A DNA stretch of 64,000 nucleotides from a virus (IMGVR_UViG_3300012209_000005:1-64000); one strand, 5' to 3'; shown: positions 23,091 to 29,578, counted from the stretch's first letter. Numbers and translations: made by a program. Notes: generated from the sequence alone by a model not told the origin.

Positions 23091-23164
23091 TCCCCTCTAG
23101 TTCATCTTGGCAGAACGCTCGGCTCTGGACCGGGAGGTACGAGGTTCGAATCCTCGGGGGGGAG
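23091..23164 (+). tRNA. tRNA-Gln(CUG)
   Basis: TCCCCTC/GGGGGGA acceptor, loop CTCTGGA, T arm CGAGG-TTCGAAT-CCTCG. Confidence 0.93.
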
Positions 23165-23220
23165 CCGGGGTCGCGGCAATGATCCTGGAGCCGTGACCTC
23201 ACGGCTGCCGCGAACCCCGC
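23165..23220 (+). other. two-tier hairpin RNA
   Basis: Outer arms CGGGG-T-CGCGGCA and TGCCGCG-AA-CCCCG, inner 7-bp stem AGCCGTG/CACGGCT. May be a terminator or processing signal. Confidence 0.5.
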
Positions 23221-23251
23221 TTGCAGGAGGAAGATATGAAAGAAGAAGGCA

Positions 23252-23416
23252 ATGTCACATCACTCTCTCTCTGATGAGCACACGGTCAGGAAGACGGGCA
23301 GGAAAATCACGGTGACACGCTCCTGTTCGTGCGGGCTCTCCTGGATGGGCACGGGCCGGAGGCTGAGGAGCGCGGAAAGGAACCTGAAGTCGGCCTGGAA
23401 GAAGCATCTCGCATAG
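23252..23416 (+). CDS. 54-aa basic protein with CSC motif
   Basis: MSHHSLSDEHTVRKTGRK...RSCSCGLSWM..., about one quarter Lys/Arg; GAAGG precedes the ATG. Possibly RNA binding; no family. Confidence 0.5.
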   Translation: MSHHSLSDEHTVRKTGRKITVTRSCSCGLSWMGTGRRLRSAERNLKSAWKKHLA

Positions 23417-23420
23417 CCCT

Positions 23421-23495
23421 GCCTCCTTAGCTCATTCGGCGTAGAGCATGGCTCTCGTAAAGCCAAGGCGGCCGGTTCGATCCCGGCAGGAGGCT
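23421..23495 (+). tRNA. tRNA-Thr(CGU)
   Basis: GCCTCCT/AGGAGGC acceptor, stem TGGCT/AGCCA, loop CTCGTAA. Confidence 0.94.
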
Positions 23496-23496
23496 C

Positions 23497-23745
23497 GTGA
23501 ACATACACGACAGGAATCAGATGGTCCTCGGGATCGCCCGCGACCTGGGGGAGAAGTTCGGGCTGGAGCAGACGGTGCAGGACGCTTGCGGCGACCTGGT
23601 TTCCGGGGTTAGGATCAGCGAGGTGGTGATGTCTTTCAGCGAGGGACTGAGAGCCTCGGTGCCGATCTCCGGGAAGGTCGTAGATGATGGCGATATGCCG
23701 GAAGTGCCGGATGTACTCCGCGACGCGGGGGAAGTTGTGCGTTAG
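23497..23745 (+). CDS. hypothetical protein
   Basis: 82 aa; GTG two bases after tRNA-Thr. Soluble and acidic, mixed helix/strand, no cysteine motif of note. Followed directly by the gene at 23746. Confidence 0.6.
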   Translation: MNIHDRNQMVLGIARDLGEKFGLEQTVQDACGDLVSGVRISEVVMSFSEGLRASVPISGKVVDDGDMPEVPDVLRDAGEVVR

Positions 23746-23904
23746 ATGCTTCAAGGCTGGGGGGTAGTCACGCGCCGGTGCCCGCACTGTGACCAGCTGC
23801 AGTACCCCTGCCCGGTTTCCGAGTGCTGCTCGGGGGGCTGGAAGCACTTCGGGACCGGGCACCACGCATGCGCTCGTGGCGGAACGGCATACGCGCCAGC
23901 TTGA
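23746..23904 (+). CDS. zinc-binding micro-protein overlapping tRNA-Leu
   Basis: 52 aa; CPHC ... CPVSECC ... HHAC. The last 12 codons lie inside tRNA-Leu(GAG), stopping at TGA in its anticodon region. Confidence 0.5.
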   Translation: MLQGWGVVTRRCPHCDQLQYPCPVSECCSGGWKHFGTGHHACARGGTAYAPA

Positions 23905-23954
23905 GGTGCTGGTGAGTCGCAAGACTCGTGGGGGTTCAAATCCCCCCGTGCGCA
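23870..23954 (+). tRNA. tRNA-Leu(GAG)
   Basis: Class II, acceptor GCGCTCG/CGTGCGC (one mismatch), stem CCAGC/GCTGG, loop TTGAGGT, variable stem GAGTC/GACTC. Confidence 0.92.
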
Positions 23955-23957
23955 CTG

Positions 23958-24029
23958 GTCCGGGGTCGTCAACCGGATACGGGCAGCTGATCGTCTTACC
24001 CGGGCGAGTGCCACTGCCCGTCCCCGGGC
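23958..24029 (+). other. bulged 16-bp hairpin RNA
   Basis: GTCCGGGG plus ACGGGCAG pair with the contiguous 3' strand CTGCCCGT-CCCCGGGC, leaving a 13-nt bulge and a 27-nt loop. Confidence 0.5.
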
Positions 24030-24033
24030 CTTT

Positions 24034-24107
24034 GCCAGCTTAGCTCAGCTAGGTAGAGCACCCGCTTTGTAAGCGGCAGGTCATCGGTTCGATCCCGTTA
24101 GCTGGCT
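24034..24107 (+). tRNA. tRNA-Thr(UGU)
   Basis: GCCAGCT/AGCTGGC acceptor, loop TTTGTAA, T loop TTCGATC. Confidence 0.93.
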
Positions 24108-24121
24108 CGAAGGGAACAGAA

Positions 24122-24250
24122 ATGAGAAGATGCAAATACTGCAAGACCTTGCGGTTTAAGTCACAGCTGAAGCGCGGCGCAATGTTCGGCAACCGGATCT
24201 GCAAGAACAGGGAAGCCTGCGATAGGCGCAAGGCGGCTAGTGGGCGGTAG
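24122..24250 (+). CDS. zinc-ribbon protein, paralogue of genes at 260 and 416
   Basis: 42 aa. CKYC, about 20 mostly basic residues, then C-x5-C and RRK. Same spacing as the small proteins at 260-637 and 416-613. UAG stop is bases 8-10 of tRNA-Gln(UUG). Confidence 0.6.
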   Translation: MRRCKYCKTLRFKSQLKRGAMFGNRICKNREACDRRKAASGR

Positions 24251-24313
24251 CTCAACCGGCAGAGCGTCCGGCTTTGGTCCGGAAGGTTCGGGGTCCGAAT
24301 CCCTGGCGCCCAG
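24241..24313 (+). tRNA. tRNA-Gln(UUG)
   Basis: TGGGCGG/GCGCCCA acceptor (one mismatch), stem TCCGG/CCGGA, loop CTTTGGT; T loop TCCGAAT with C at its second base. Confidence 0.9.
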
Positions 24314-24328
24314 CAACAGGAGAATGTC

Positions 24329-24595
24329 ATGGAGATCATCGAGCTTGTCCCCGGGGCGCACTTCCCGGGCGCGGTGGAGCTGCCCAACAAGAACGTGCGG
24401 TGGGTGAACGGGACCAACAAGTCGTCCCCTGGAGGCAACTCCGTCCCGAAGAGGAAAGGCCGGATGGTCATCCCGGGCAAGATGCACGCCGATATCCTCA
24501 AGCAGTCGCAGGAGCAGACGAGGCGGCATGCTAAGATCCTGGTGATCTCCGGGGGCAAGAGGCGCTGGGTGCTGGCCAGCGAATGGAAGGACTGA
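24329..24595 (+). CDS. hypothetical basic protein
   Basis: 88 aa; ACAGGAG before the ATG. Beta-rich N-terminus and Lys/Arg-rich loops (PKRKGRMVIPGK), compatible with RNA binding. No family recognised. Confidence 0.6.
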   Translation: MEIIELVPGAHFPGAVELPNKNVRWVNGTNKSSPGGNSVPKRKGRMVIPGKMHADILKQSQEQTRRHAKILVISGGKRRWVLASEWKD

Positions 24596-24598
24596 CAG

Positions 24599-24805
24599 GT
24601 GGGCAGGCAGGAAGAAGAGCACAGCAAGCGGGAGCCGGTACCCGTCAGCTGGCGGGATAAGCACAGCCGCAGCCGCCATCGGACGGCGGTCCCGCTGAAG
24701 TACAGGGACCACCCGCGGCGGAGCTTCTCCACGCGGGCAGCCGGCTGGGTACTTGCGTTCATCGTGCTCTTCTGGTTCTTCCGTTTCGTGCTCCACGCAG
24801 GGTAA
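24599..24805 (+). CDS. single-span membrane protein, charged N-terminus
   Basis: 68 aa; 48 hydrophilic residues then AGWVLAFIVLFWFFRFVLHAG, a C-terminal tail anchor. GTG start just after the previous stop. Confidence 0.6.
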   Translation: MGRQEEEHSKREPVPVSWRDKHSRSRHRTAVPLKYRDHPRRSFSTRAAGWVLAFIVLFWFFRFVLHAG

Positions 24806-24811
24806 GTGCCA

Positions 24812-24884
24812 GCCGGGGTAGCTCAGTGGCGAGAGCGGCTGCATGGTAAGCAGCAGGCCCGGGGTTCGATCCCCCGTCCTGGCT
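24812..24884 (+). tRNA. tRNA-Thr(GGU)
   Basis: GCCGGGG/TCCTGGC acceptor with G-U pairs, stem GCTGC/GCAGC, loop ATGGTAA. Confidence 0.92.
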
Positions 24885-24885
24885 C

Positions 24886-24930
24886 GATGTGGTAATATTC
24901 TCACATCAGGCGACGTGAGGATATCCTCAC
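24886..24930. promoter_or_regulatory. paired palindromes (possible operator)
   Basis: GATGTG/CACATC inverted repeat (24886-24907) followed by the 16-bp perfect palindrome GTGAGGATATCCTCAC (24915-24930), just before tRNA-Gly. May be an operator, terminator or processing site. Confidence 0.35.
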
Positions 24931-24935
24931 ACCGC

Positions 24936-25009
24936 GCGGTTGAAACTCAGCCTGGTTGAGTACTTGCTTGCCAAGCAAGAGGTCGCGGGTTCGAATCCCG
25001 TCAGCCGCT
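24936..25009 (+). tRNA. tRNA-Gly(GCC)
   Basis: GCGGTTG/CAGCCGC acceptor, stem CTTGC/GCAAG, loop TTGCCAA, T arm GCGGG-TTCGAAT-CCCGT. Base 8 is A. Confidence 0.92.
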
Positions 25010-25010
25010 C

Positions 25011-25198
25011 GCAGGAGGACCAGATAGGGATGATACTGGCTAGACACTGGCATCTCGGTCCTCCTGCAGGAACCGCAGAGGTCAAGGCAGACTGGAACGG
25101 ATAGCCCCAGCCTGGGAATTCGGCGGTTTCCTGGTGGGCTGGGGACCGGAGGCGCCCCCCTGATTCACCCTTGATGCCCCCGGTCCCCGCTTGTTGTT
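25011..25198 (+). other. series of strong hairpins, no gene
   Basis: GCAGGAGGACC/GGTCCTCCTGC (25011-25067, 11 bp perfect), CCCCAGCC/GGCTGGGG (25105-25144) and GGGGACCGG/CCGGTCCCC (25141-25188). No tRNA arms or convincing frame. Confidence 0.5.
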
Positions 25199-25269
25199 GC
25201 GAGCGTAATTCAGTGGCAGAATGCCAGCTTCCCAAGCTGGCCACGCGGGTTCGATCCCCGTCGCTCGCT
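25199..25269 (+). tRNA. tRNA-Gly(CCC)
   Basis: GCGAGCG/CGCTCGC acceptor, stem CCAGC/GCTGG, loop TTCCCAA. Confidence 0.93.
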
Positions 25270-25275
25270 CAAGGG

Positions 25276-25413
25276 ATGAGGCTGCCATCCCCTAACCGCG
25301 AGAATCTTAGCCTACTGGGCAAGATGGCTCCGGGTATGCAGCAAGGCGATGCAGGTCCCGGGAGAAGATGCGCCCCCGGTCAAACGCTCCCCGCACCCCC
25401 CCTGAGAGGATAG
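25276..25413 (+). CDS. possible 45-aa protein
   Basis: ATG shortly after tRNA-Gly; MRLPSPNRENLSLLGKMAPG..., no motif. A stem ATCTT...AAGAT lies inside. Low support. Confidence 0.25.
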   Translation: MRLPSPNRENLSLLGKMAPGMQQGDAGPGRRCAPGQTLPAPPLRG

Positions 25414-25438
25414 TGTATGAGCTGCCTGCATCACCTGT

Positions 25439-25523
25439 GGGCGGATGGTGGAATGGCAGACACGCTGGCCTCAGGAGTCAGTGACCCGGAAGGGTCGTGG
25501 GGGTTCAAGTCCCCCTTCGCCTA
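25439..25523 (+). tRNA. tRNA-Leu(CAG)
   Basis: Class II, GGGCGGA/TTCGCCT acceptor, loop CTCAGGA, variable stem ACCC/GGGT, T arm GGGGG-TTCAAGT-CCCCC. Confidence 0.93.
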
Positions 25524-25537
25524 CGGAAGGGAACGCG

Positions 25538-25945
25538 GTGGTGGACGTTAAGCAGGTCATCGTCATCCGCAAGGACCTGGGGATGCGCCGGGGCAAGGAG
25601 ATCGCCCAGGGCTCGCACGCTTCCATCGCGTGGCTGACGAACAGGCTGACGATGCTCGGGTACGTCAACCCGGGGGAGCGGGGCAAGTACGCCAGCTGCC
25701 ACCTGACCGAGGCGGAGTGGCAGTGGACGGACGGCAACTTCCGTAAGATATGCTGTGTCGTGAACAGCGAGGACGAGCTGCTCGAACTGGCAGCGAAGGC
25801 GAAGGCCGCGGGCCTTGTCTGCGAGGTCATCGAGGACACCGGGCTCACCGAGTTCGGGGGCGTGCCCACGCTCACCGCGCTGGCGATCGGGCCCGACTAT
25901 GACGAGAAGATCGACCCGGTGACCGGGAACCTGAAGCTTTACTAG
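25538..25945 (+). CDS. pth2: Pth2-type peptidyl-tRNA hydrolase
   Basis: 135 aa; GTG (25538 or 25541) after GGAAGGGA. Pth2 signatures in order: KQVIVIRKDLGMRRGKEIAQGSHA (N-terminal strand and catalytic Lys/Asp region), CCVVNSEDELLELAAKAKAAGL, VIEDTGLTEF and PTLTALAIGP. Pth2 is the archaeal/eukaryotic-type enzyme that frees tRNA from aborted peptides; bacteria normally use unrelated Pth1. In a tRNA island it would recycle peptidyl-tRNAs during infection. Confidence 0.88.
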   Translation: MVDVKQVIVIRKDLGMRRGKEIAQGSHASIAWLTNRLTMLGYVNPGERGKYASCHLTEAEWQWTDGNFRKICCVVNSEDELLELAAKAKAAGLVCEVIEDTGLTEFGGVPTLTALAIGPDYDEKIDPVTGNLKLY

Positions 25946-25951
25946 GAGACG

Positions 25952-26146
25952 ATGATGCACTACCTGCACATGCTGCGCATGGACCCCGCCTGGTACCTGC
26001 AGAAGCTCTGGTGGGCGGGAGTCCTGCTCGGGCTCATCCTCATCCTGGTCACCGCCGGGAAAAACAGGCGGCGCGCCAGGACGGCGAAAGCCAAGGCTGA
26101 GAAGGCCTCCCCCCCCGAGTCCGGCAGCCCCCGTCTGCGGGGCTAG
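25952..26146 (+). CDS. single-span membrane protein
   Basis: 64 aa; WWAGVLLGLILILVTAG span (about 20-36), then a basic, Ala/Lys-rich cytosolic tail. Six nt after pth2, likely co-translated. Confidence 0.6.
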   Translation: MMHYLHMLRMDPAWYLQKLWWAGVLLGLILILVTAGKNRRRARTAKAKAEKASPPESGSPRLRG

Positions 26147-26153
26147 CATACGG

Positions 26154-26183
26154 AGAGTTCGCCTAGTCTGGTCTATGGCGCGT
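26154..26183 (+). pseudogene. 5' half of a tRNA-Ser (relic)
   Basis: Thirty bases nearly identical to the first 30 of tRNA-Ser(GGA) at 28422 (acceptor, D arm), then an AT-rich 35-nt stretch and an unrelated intact tRNA-Ser. No matching 3' half is seen nearby. Confidence 0.65.
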
Positions 26184-26218
26184 TACTTGTAATGTAATGT
26201 GCTATGCTGATATTACCT

Positions 26219-26301
26219 GGAGGATGAACCAGACAGGCGTGCTGGGCTCCGTTGCTAGCGGATGCGCGGGAAACCGTGGCTTTCGAATAGTCCGTCCTCC
26301 G
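26219..26301 (+). tRNA. tRNA-Ser(GCU)
   Basis: Class II, GGAGGAT/GTCCTCC acceptor, D stem CCAG/CTGG, loop TTGCTAG, T loop TTCGAAT on a weak stem, discriminator G. Confidence 0.85.
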
Positions 26302-26302
26302 C

Positions 26303-26785
26303 ATGGTGCGATCTATCGAGTTGACTCAGGGTCGCGAGGCACTAGTTGATGACGAGGATTACGACCAGGTTTCGCAATTCAAATGGTATGCGGGAAAAAT
26401 CCGCAATACCTATTACGCAATGCGGACTGTCGATCACGCTACTCAGTACATGCATACCCTCATTACCGGATATGTGAAAACTGACCATAAAAACGGCAAC
26501 GGGCTGGACAATCGCAAAGAAAACCTTCGTGAGACAACTGATGTACAGAATCAGCACAACTCTCAACGTTCCCGCAGTAACACCAGCGGATATAAAGGTG
26601 TCAGCTGGGAGGGGCGCAGGAACAGGTGGCTTGTTCTGATAAGAGCAGATGGCAAACAGCGCTTCATAGGACGATACCCTGATGTCATCGAAGCTGCTCA
26701 CGCTTACGACAATGTGGCTCGTCATTATTTCGGGGAGTTCGCGCGAGTTAACTTTCCCGAAGAGGCGTCGGAGGAAATGACATGA
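26303..26785 (+). CDS. HNH homing endonuclease with AP2 DNA-binding domain
   Basis: 160 aa; ATG two bases after tRNA-Ser(GCU). Residues about 50-85 (MHTLITGY...TDHKNGNGLDNRKENLRETTDVQNQHN) are the HNH_3 core. Residues about 97-150 (GYKGVSWEGRRNRWLVLIRA...AAHAYDNVARHYFGEFARVNF) are a complete AP2 domain. This two-domain layout is typical of free-standing phage homing endonucleases. AT-richer than its surroundings, so recently acquired, with a tRNA at its border. Confidence 0.88.
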   Translation: MVRSIELTQGREALVDDEDYDQVSQFKWYAGKIRNTYYAMRTVDHATQYMHTLITGYVKTDHKNGNGLDNRKENLRETTDVQNQHNSQRSRSNTSGYKGVSWEGRRNRWLVLIRADGKQRFIGRYPDVIEAAHAYDNVARHYFGEFARVNFPEEASEEMT

Positions 26786-27258
26786 AACTGGCGGAAGCGC
26801 TCGCCGAGCGCGCCGACATCGACAAGAAGATCGCCCAATTGCGGGAACGCGCCAAGGCCTCCGCCCGGTACCTGGAAGGCGAGGAGCCCGCCGAGTCCGC
26901 GCTCGCGCTCATCGGCGACACGCGCCAGCTGCTCACCCGCAGGATGGACCTGGTGCGCAGGATCAACCTGACGAACTCCGAAACCCGCATGGTCCGGAGC
27001 AGCGGCACCGTCACGATGACCGAGGCCCTGGCGATGCGCGAGTTCATCCTCGCCGAGCGCATGCTGCTCACCGACGTGTGCAACGAGGCGTCCCCCGGGA
27101 AAGACCCGTACGGGATACGCCGACGCAAGACCGAGCTGCCCGAGAAGACGGACCTGCCGGTATCGCACCTGCGCGCCGAGGCTGACAACCTGGGCAGGGT
27201 TTTCCGGGAGCTTGACTCGGACATCCAGCAGGCGAACTGGAACACGGAGCTGATCTGA
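26782..27258 (+). CDS. DIP1984/septicolysin-like family protein
   Basis: 158 aa; ATGA overlap with the HNH stop. MKLAEALAERADIDKKIAQLRERAKASARYLEGE, RRINLTNSETR and RELDSDIQQANWNTEL match the conserved blocks of the actinobacterial DIP1984 family, a helical coiled protein of unknown function. Also a substrate for coupling with the next ORF (TGATG). Confidence 0.8.
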   Translation: MKLAEALAERADIDKKIAQLRERAKASARYLEGEEPAESALALIGDTRQLLTRRMDLVRRINLTNSETRMVRSSGTVTMTEALAMREFILAERMLLTDVCNEASPGKDPYGIRRRKTELPEKTDLPVSHLRAEADNLGRVFRELDSDIQQANWNTELI

Positions 27259-27398
27259 TGAAGGCAGCGAAGAAAGTCCTCGGCACGGAAGACAAGCTTG
27301 AGCGCAGGATCAAGGTCGCGATCGCGGTCCTGAACGCCACTCTCATCGCGAGAGCCCTGAGGAAAGCTTTCAAGAAGAAGAAGGGCACGCGAGGGTAG
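27258..27398 (+). CDS. 46-aa basic protein
   Basis: MKAAKKVLG...AVLNATLIARALRKAFKKKKGTRG: one amphipathic helix flanked by lysine runs. Coupled by TGATG to the DIP1984-like gene. Confidence 0.5.
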   Translation: MKAAKKVLGTEDKLERRIKVAIAVLNATLIARALRKAFKKKKGTRG

Positions 27399-27573
27399 CG
27401 GGAGTCGGTAACCGGGTCAGGGTGAGCACGGCCTTGCTGCTCCGTTGCAGTCCTCTGGAGGCGTCCCGGGCGGCGTCACGGTCACAGGGCAGCCCAGCAC
27501 ATCAGTACACGGTACTGAAGCAGCCGTTCACCATTCACTACCGCGTGCTAACTGACCGGGTGAGGGATGATTC
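27399..27573 (+). other. 175-nt gap with hairpins
   Basis: CCGGG...CCCGG encloses two smaller stems (GAGCA/TGCTC and CTCC/GGAG); CAGTAC-ACG-GTACTG lies further on. No gene recognised. Confidence 0.3.
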
Positions 27574-27942
27574 ATGGGTAAGGGGAATCCCGCTAATAGC
27601 AGGAAAAGGGAACTGGCGTTCACGGTCCCGAAAGAGAAGTTCGTCATCAAGACGTTCACCGCCGGGGGTCCCGGCGGGCAGCACCAGAACCACTCGAATA
27701 CCGCGGTGCGGATCACCCACCCGGACTCCGGGGCCTCCGCCGAATGCCGGATGTTCCGCAGCCAGCACCAGAATAAGATGACGGCTTTCCGGAACCTGGT
27801 GAACTCCGGGAAGTTCCGGACGTGGGTGAACCGGCAGCTGCTGGGAAACCCGCTGCCCCCGGAGGAGCAGGTGAAGCGGGATATGCACCCGGACAACCTG
27901 CTGGTCATGACGATGACGGACGGGAAGTGGAAGATTGATTAA
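27574..27942 (+). CDS. stand-alone GGQ-domain release factor protein
   Basis: 122 aa; GGTGAGG upstream of the ATG. AGGPGGQHQN holds the universal GGQ motif that triggers peptidyl-tRNA hydrolysis. NTAVRITHPDSG and ECRMFRSQHQNK follow as in domain 3 of RF1/RF2. Domains 1, 2 and 4, including stop-codon recognition, are absent and the basic ribosome-rescue tail of ArfB is not evident. It may release peptides from stalled ribosomes independently of a stop codon. Confidence 0.85.
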   Translation: MGKGNPANSRKRELAFTVPKEKFVIKTFTAGGPGGQHQNHSNTAVRITHPDSGASAECRMFRSQHQNKMTAFRNLVNSGKFRTWVNRQLLGNPLPPEEQVKRDMHPDNLLVMTMTDGKWKID

Positions 27943-28273
27943 GTTCATCATCGTCGGCGCGCTCCTCCTGGCGTTCTTCTGGCTGATCTCGCGCCCGGGG
28001 AGGCGGCGGCGCGCCTCAGCGGACCACCAGCGCCGGAAGGCGCACAACTCGTGGCACATCAGGTACGCCGGCTTCGAGACCTCGCAGGACGAGCACGGCG
28101 GGCGCAGGGTGCACGCGAAGCAGCGGGCCGGCCGGGATGCCTGCTCCGACCAGTGCCCGCATTGCGCCGCCGGGGGAGGCTACCAGGCGAGCCTGCGGGT
28201 CTTCGATGACCGCGGTGTCCGGGGGCGCAGGGACCGGAGGGCGATGAGGGAGGACCGTGATGGCAGGGAATAA
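27935..28273 (+). CDS. membrane-anchored Arg-rich protein
   Basis: 112 aa; TTG start overlapping the GGQ gene stop. IIVGALLLAFFWLIS anchor at the N-terminus, then Arg/His-rich region with CSDQCPHC zinc-type motif. Coupled to the next basic ORF. Confidence 0.5.
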   Translation: MIKFIIVGALLLAFFWLISRPGRRRRASADHQRRKAHNSWHIRYAGFETSQDEHGGRRVHAKQRAGRDACSDQCPHCAAGGGYQASLRVFDDRGVRGRRDRRAMREDRDGRE

Positions 28274-28412
28274 GAACGCCAGGGCCCGCAAGCACTTCAA
28301 AGGCGAGGAACGCGCCGAGAGGGCACGCCGCAAGCGGGAGCTGAAACGCCAGCGCAGGAAAGACAGGAAGCAGGTTCCTCCTCCCGGGGAACAGGAGGAG
28401 CAGGGGCAGTAG
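28260..28412 (+). CDS. 50-aa highly basic protein
   Basis: MAGNKNARARKHFKGEERAERARRKRELKRQRRKDRK...: nearly half Arg/Lys, helical. Likely nucleic-acid binding. ATG overlaps the preceding frame. Confidence 0.5.
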   Translation: MAGNKNARARKHFKGEERAERARRKRELKRQRRKDRKQVPPPGEQEEQGQ

Positions 28413-28421
28413 CCCTTTTAC

Positions 28422-28508
28422 GGAGAGTTCGCCTAGTCAGGCCGATGGCGCTGCCTTGGAAAGGCAGTAAGGGTAACACCTTCACGAGTTCGAATCTCGT
28501 ACTCTCCT
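28422..28508 (+). tRNA. tRNA-Ser(GGA)
   Basis: Class II, GGAGAGT/ACTCTCC acceptor, stem CTGCC/GGCAG, loop TTGGAAA, variable stem GGGT/ACC, T arm ACGAG-TTCGAAT-CTCGT. Confidence 0.94.
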
Positions 28509-28509
28509 C

Positions 28510-28592
28510 GGAGCGTAAACCGGACAGGCGTGCCGGGCTCGCCTCGAAAGCGATGCAGCCTGCGGGCAGCGGTTCAAGTCCGCTGCGCTCCT
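28510..28592 (+). tRNA. tRNA-Ser(CGA)
   Basis: Class II, GGAGCGT/GCGCTCC acceptor, D stem CCGG/CCGG, loop CTCGAAA, T arm AGCGG-TTCAAGT-CCGCT. One base after tRNA-Ser(GGA). Confidence 0.92.
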
Positions 28593-28620
28593 CCGTGACC
28601 AGGAAGCCGGTGCTCCAGTG

Positions 28621-28737
28621 ATGTGGTTCTTGATCCTCACCGTCGTCATTATCACGGTCCCGTACCTGATCCTGTTCTTGGCCCACCCGGGAAGCGAAGA
28701 CGAAACCGTGACCGCGCGTAAGGGGAGGAGACGGTGA
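28621..28737 (+). CDS. 38-aa single-span membrane protein
   Basis: MWFLILTVVIITVPYLILFLAHPG then an acidic/basic tail ending RKGRRR. Confidence 0.55.
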   Translation: MWFLILTVVIITVPYLILFLAHPGSEDETVTARKGRRR

Positions 28738-28780
28738 TGCGCCAGGAGGACCCTGCCGCTGGTCGCGTTCGGTACCCCGG

Positions 28781-28864
28781 GGAAGATGCGGCGACGGCTC
28801 GCCAGCCGGCTTTGAACCCCGGCGCAGGTCTCCGGGCCTGGAAGTTCGACACTTCCGTCTTCCG
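28781..28864 (+). tRNA. tRNA-Ser(UGA)
   Basis: Class II: acceptor GGAAGAT/GTCTTCC, D stem GGCG/CGCC, anticodon stem CCGG/CCGG with loop TTTGAAC (one C-C pair at the base), variable stem AGG/CCT, T arm GGAAG-TTCGACA-CTTCC. Easily missed because a 60-aa frame runs across it. Confidence 0.8.
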
Positions 28865-28866
28865 CT

Positions 28867-28889
28867 GGAAGCGCAGCTTCGCTGCCCAT
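28867..28889. repeat. dispersed palindromic repeat, copy 7
   Basis: GGAAGCGCAG / CTTCGCTGCCC, 2 nt after tRNA-Ser(UGA). Confidence 0.7.
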
Positions 28890-28908
28890 GCGATCAGGAA
28901 GGAGAACT

Positions 28909-29052
28909 ATGCCTGACGACTGGACGTGCGCGTACTGCCAGGAGCGTCTTTTCCTGGGCGTAAGCGGGGAGTGGGTCGGGCAGCGTTCCCTAAGGCGCTG
29001 CAGGAAAAGCCCTGACCTGGCGCATCACCTTGAGAAGAAGGGGAACCAGTGA
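28909..29052 (+). CDS. zinc-ribbon-like protein
   Basis: 47 aa, AAGGAG before the ATG. CAYCQERL ... RRCRKS resembles the CxxC/C family at 24122. Confidence 0.5.
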   Translation: MPDDWTCAYCQERLFLGVSGEWVGQRSLRRCRKSPDLAHHLEKKGNQ

Positions 29053-29064
29053 GCGGAAGTGACG

Positions 29065-29208
29065 ATGCCTGACGCGACATGCACCAGGACGTACTGCGGG
29101 TGCACGTGCCCGCCATGCCGGCACGCACGACGGAACAGGGACGACGCCCATGCCGACCATTGCGGCCGGCATGCCAGGGACTGCCACTGGATCCGGTGCG
29201 CAGGGTGA
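29065..29208 (+). CDS. Cys/His micro-protein of the CxCxCxxC family
   Basis: 47 aa. C-G-C-T-C-P-P-C-R, then HC-x2-H-x3-CH-x3-C: eight conserved Cys/His positions shared with the window-start protein and those at 29718 and 36398. Probably binds two zinc ions. Function unknown. Confidence 0.6.
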   Translation: MPDATCTRTYCGCTCPPCRHARRNRDDAHADHCGRHARDCHWIRCAG

Positions 29209-29213
29209 ACCAT

Positions 29214-29287
29214 GGGTGCGTAGCTCAGTCGGTTAGAGCATCTTCCTGATAAGGAGAAGGCCGGAGGTTCAATTCCTCTCGCACCTA
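29214..29287 (+). tRNA. tRNA-Ile(GAU)
   Basis: GGGTGCG/CGCACCT acceptor, loop CTGATAA, T loop TTCAATT. Confidence 0.94.
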
Positions 29288-29309
29288 CGTAAATGAAAGG
29301 TCCAGTCAG

Positions 29310-29513
29310 GTGAACACGGAAGAGCGCACCCCCGAAGGGCGGATTGCCGCGCTTGAGCAGCTGGTGAGCACGCTGCGGCAGGACAACGTGCGGCAGTGGC
29401 AGGCGATCCTGCGGCTGGCGAGGCTGGTGGCGAAGATCACCGGCGTCCCCGAGCAGGACATCGCGGCGGAAGAGGCGCTCATGGATGAGCAGCTCCGTCG
29501 TGCGGGCTCGTAG
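29310..29513 (+). CDS. coiled-coil hypothetical protein
   Basis: 67 aa, GTG start. RIAALEQLVSTLRQDNVRQWQAILRLARLV has heptad-like hydrophobics. UAG stop is bases 8-10 of tRNA-Ile(UAU). Confidence 0.6.
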   Translation: MNTEERTPEGRIAALEQLVSTLRQDNVRQWQAILRLARLVAKITGVPEQDIAAEEALMDEQLRRAGS

Positions 29514-29577
29514 CTCAACAGGTCAGAGCAGCTGTCTTATGAGCAGAGGGTTCCAGGTTCAAATCCTGGCGAGCCTA
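29504..29577 (+). tRNA. tRNA-Ile(UAU)
   Basis: GGGCTCG/CGAGCCT acceptor, loop CTTATGA, T arm CCAGG-TTCAAAT-CCTGG. Reads AUA directly, unlike the usual bacterial tRNA-Ile with lysidine. Confidence 0.9.
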
Positions 29578-29578
29578 C

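Noticed and set aside
27422-27781. A 119-aa frame overlapping the GGQ gene
   Set aside because: No motif, Ser/Arg-rich, and it overlaps a well-supported gene.
28734-28916. A 60-aa protein
   Set aside because: Most of it is tRNA-Ser(UGA) plus a palindromic repeat; the frame is probably incidental.
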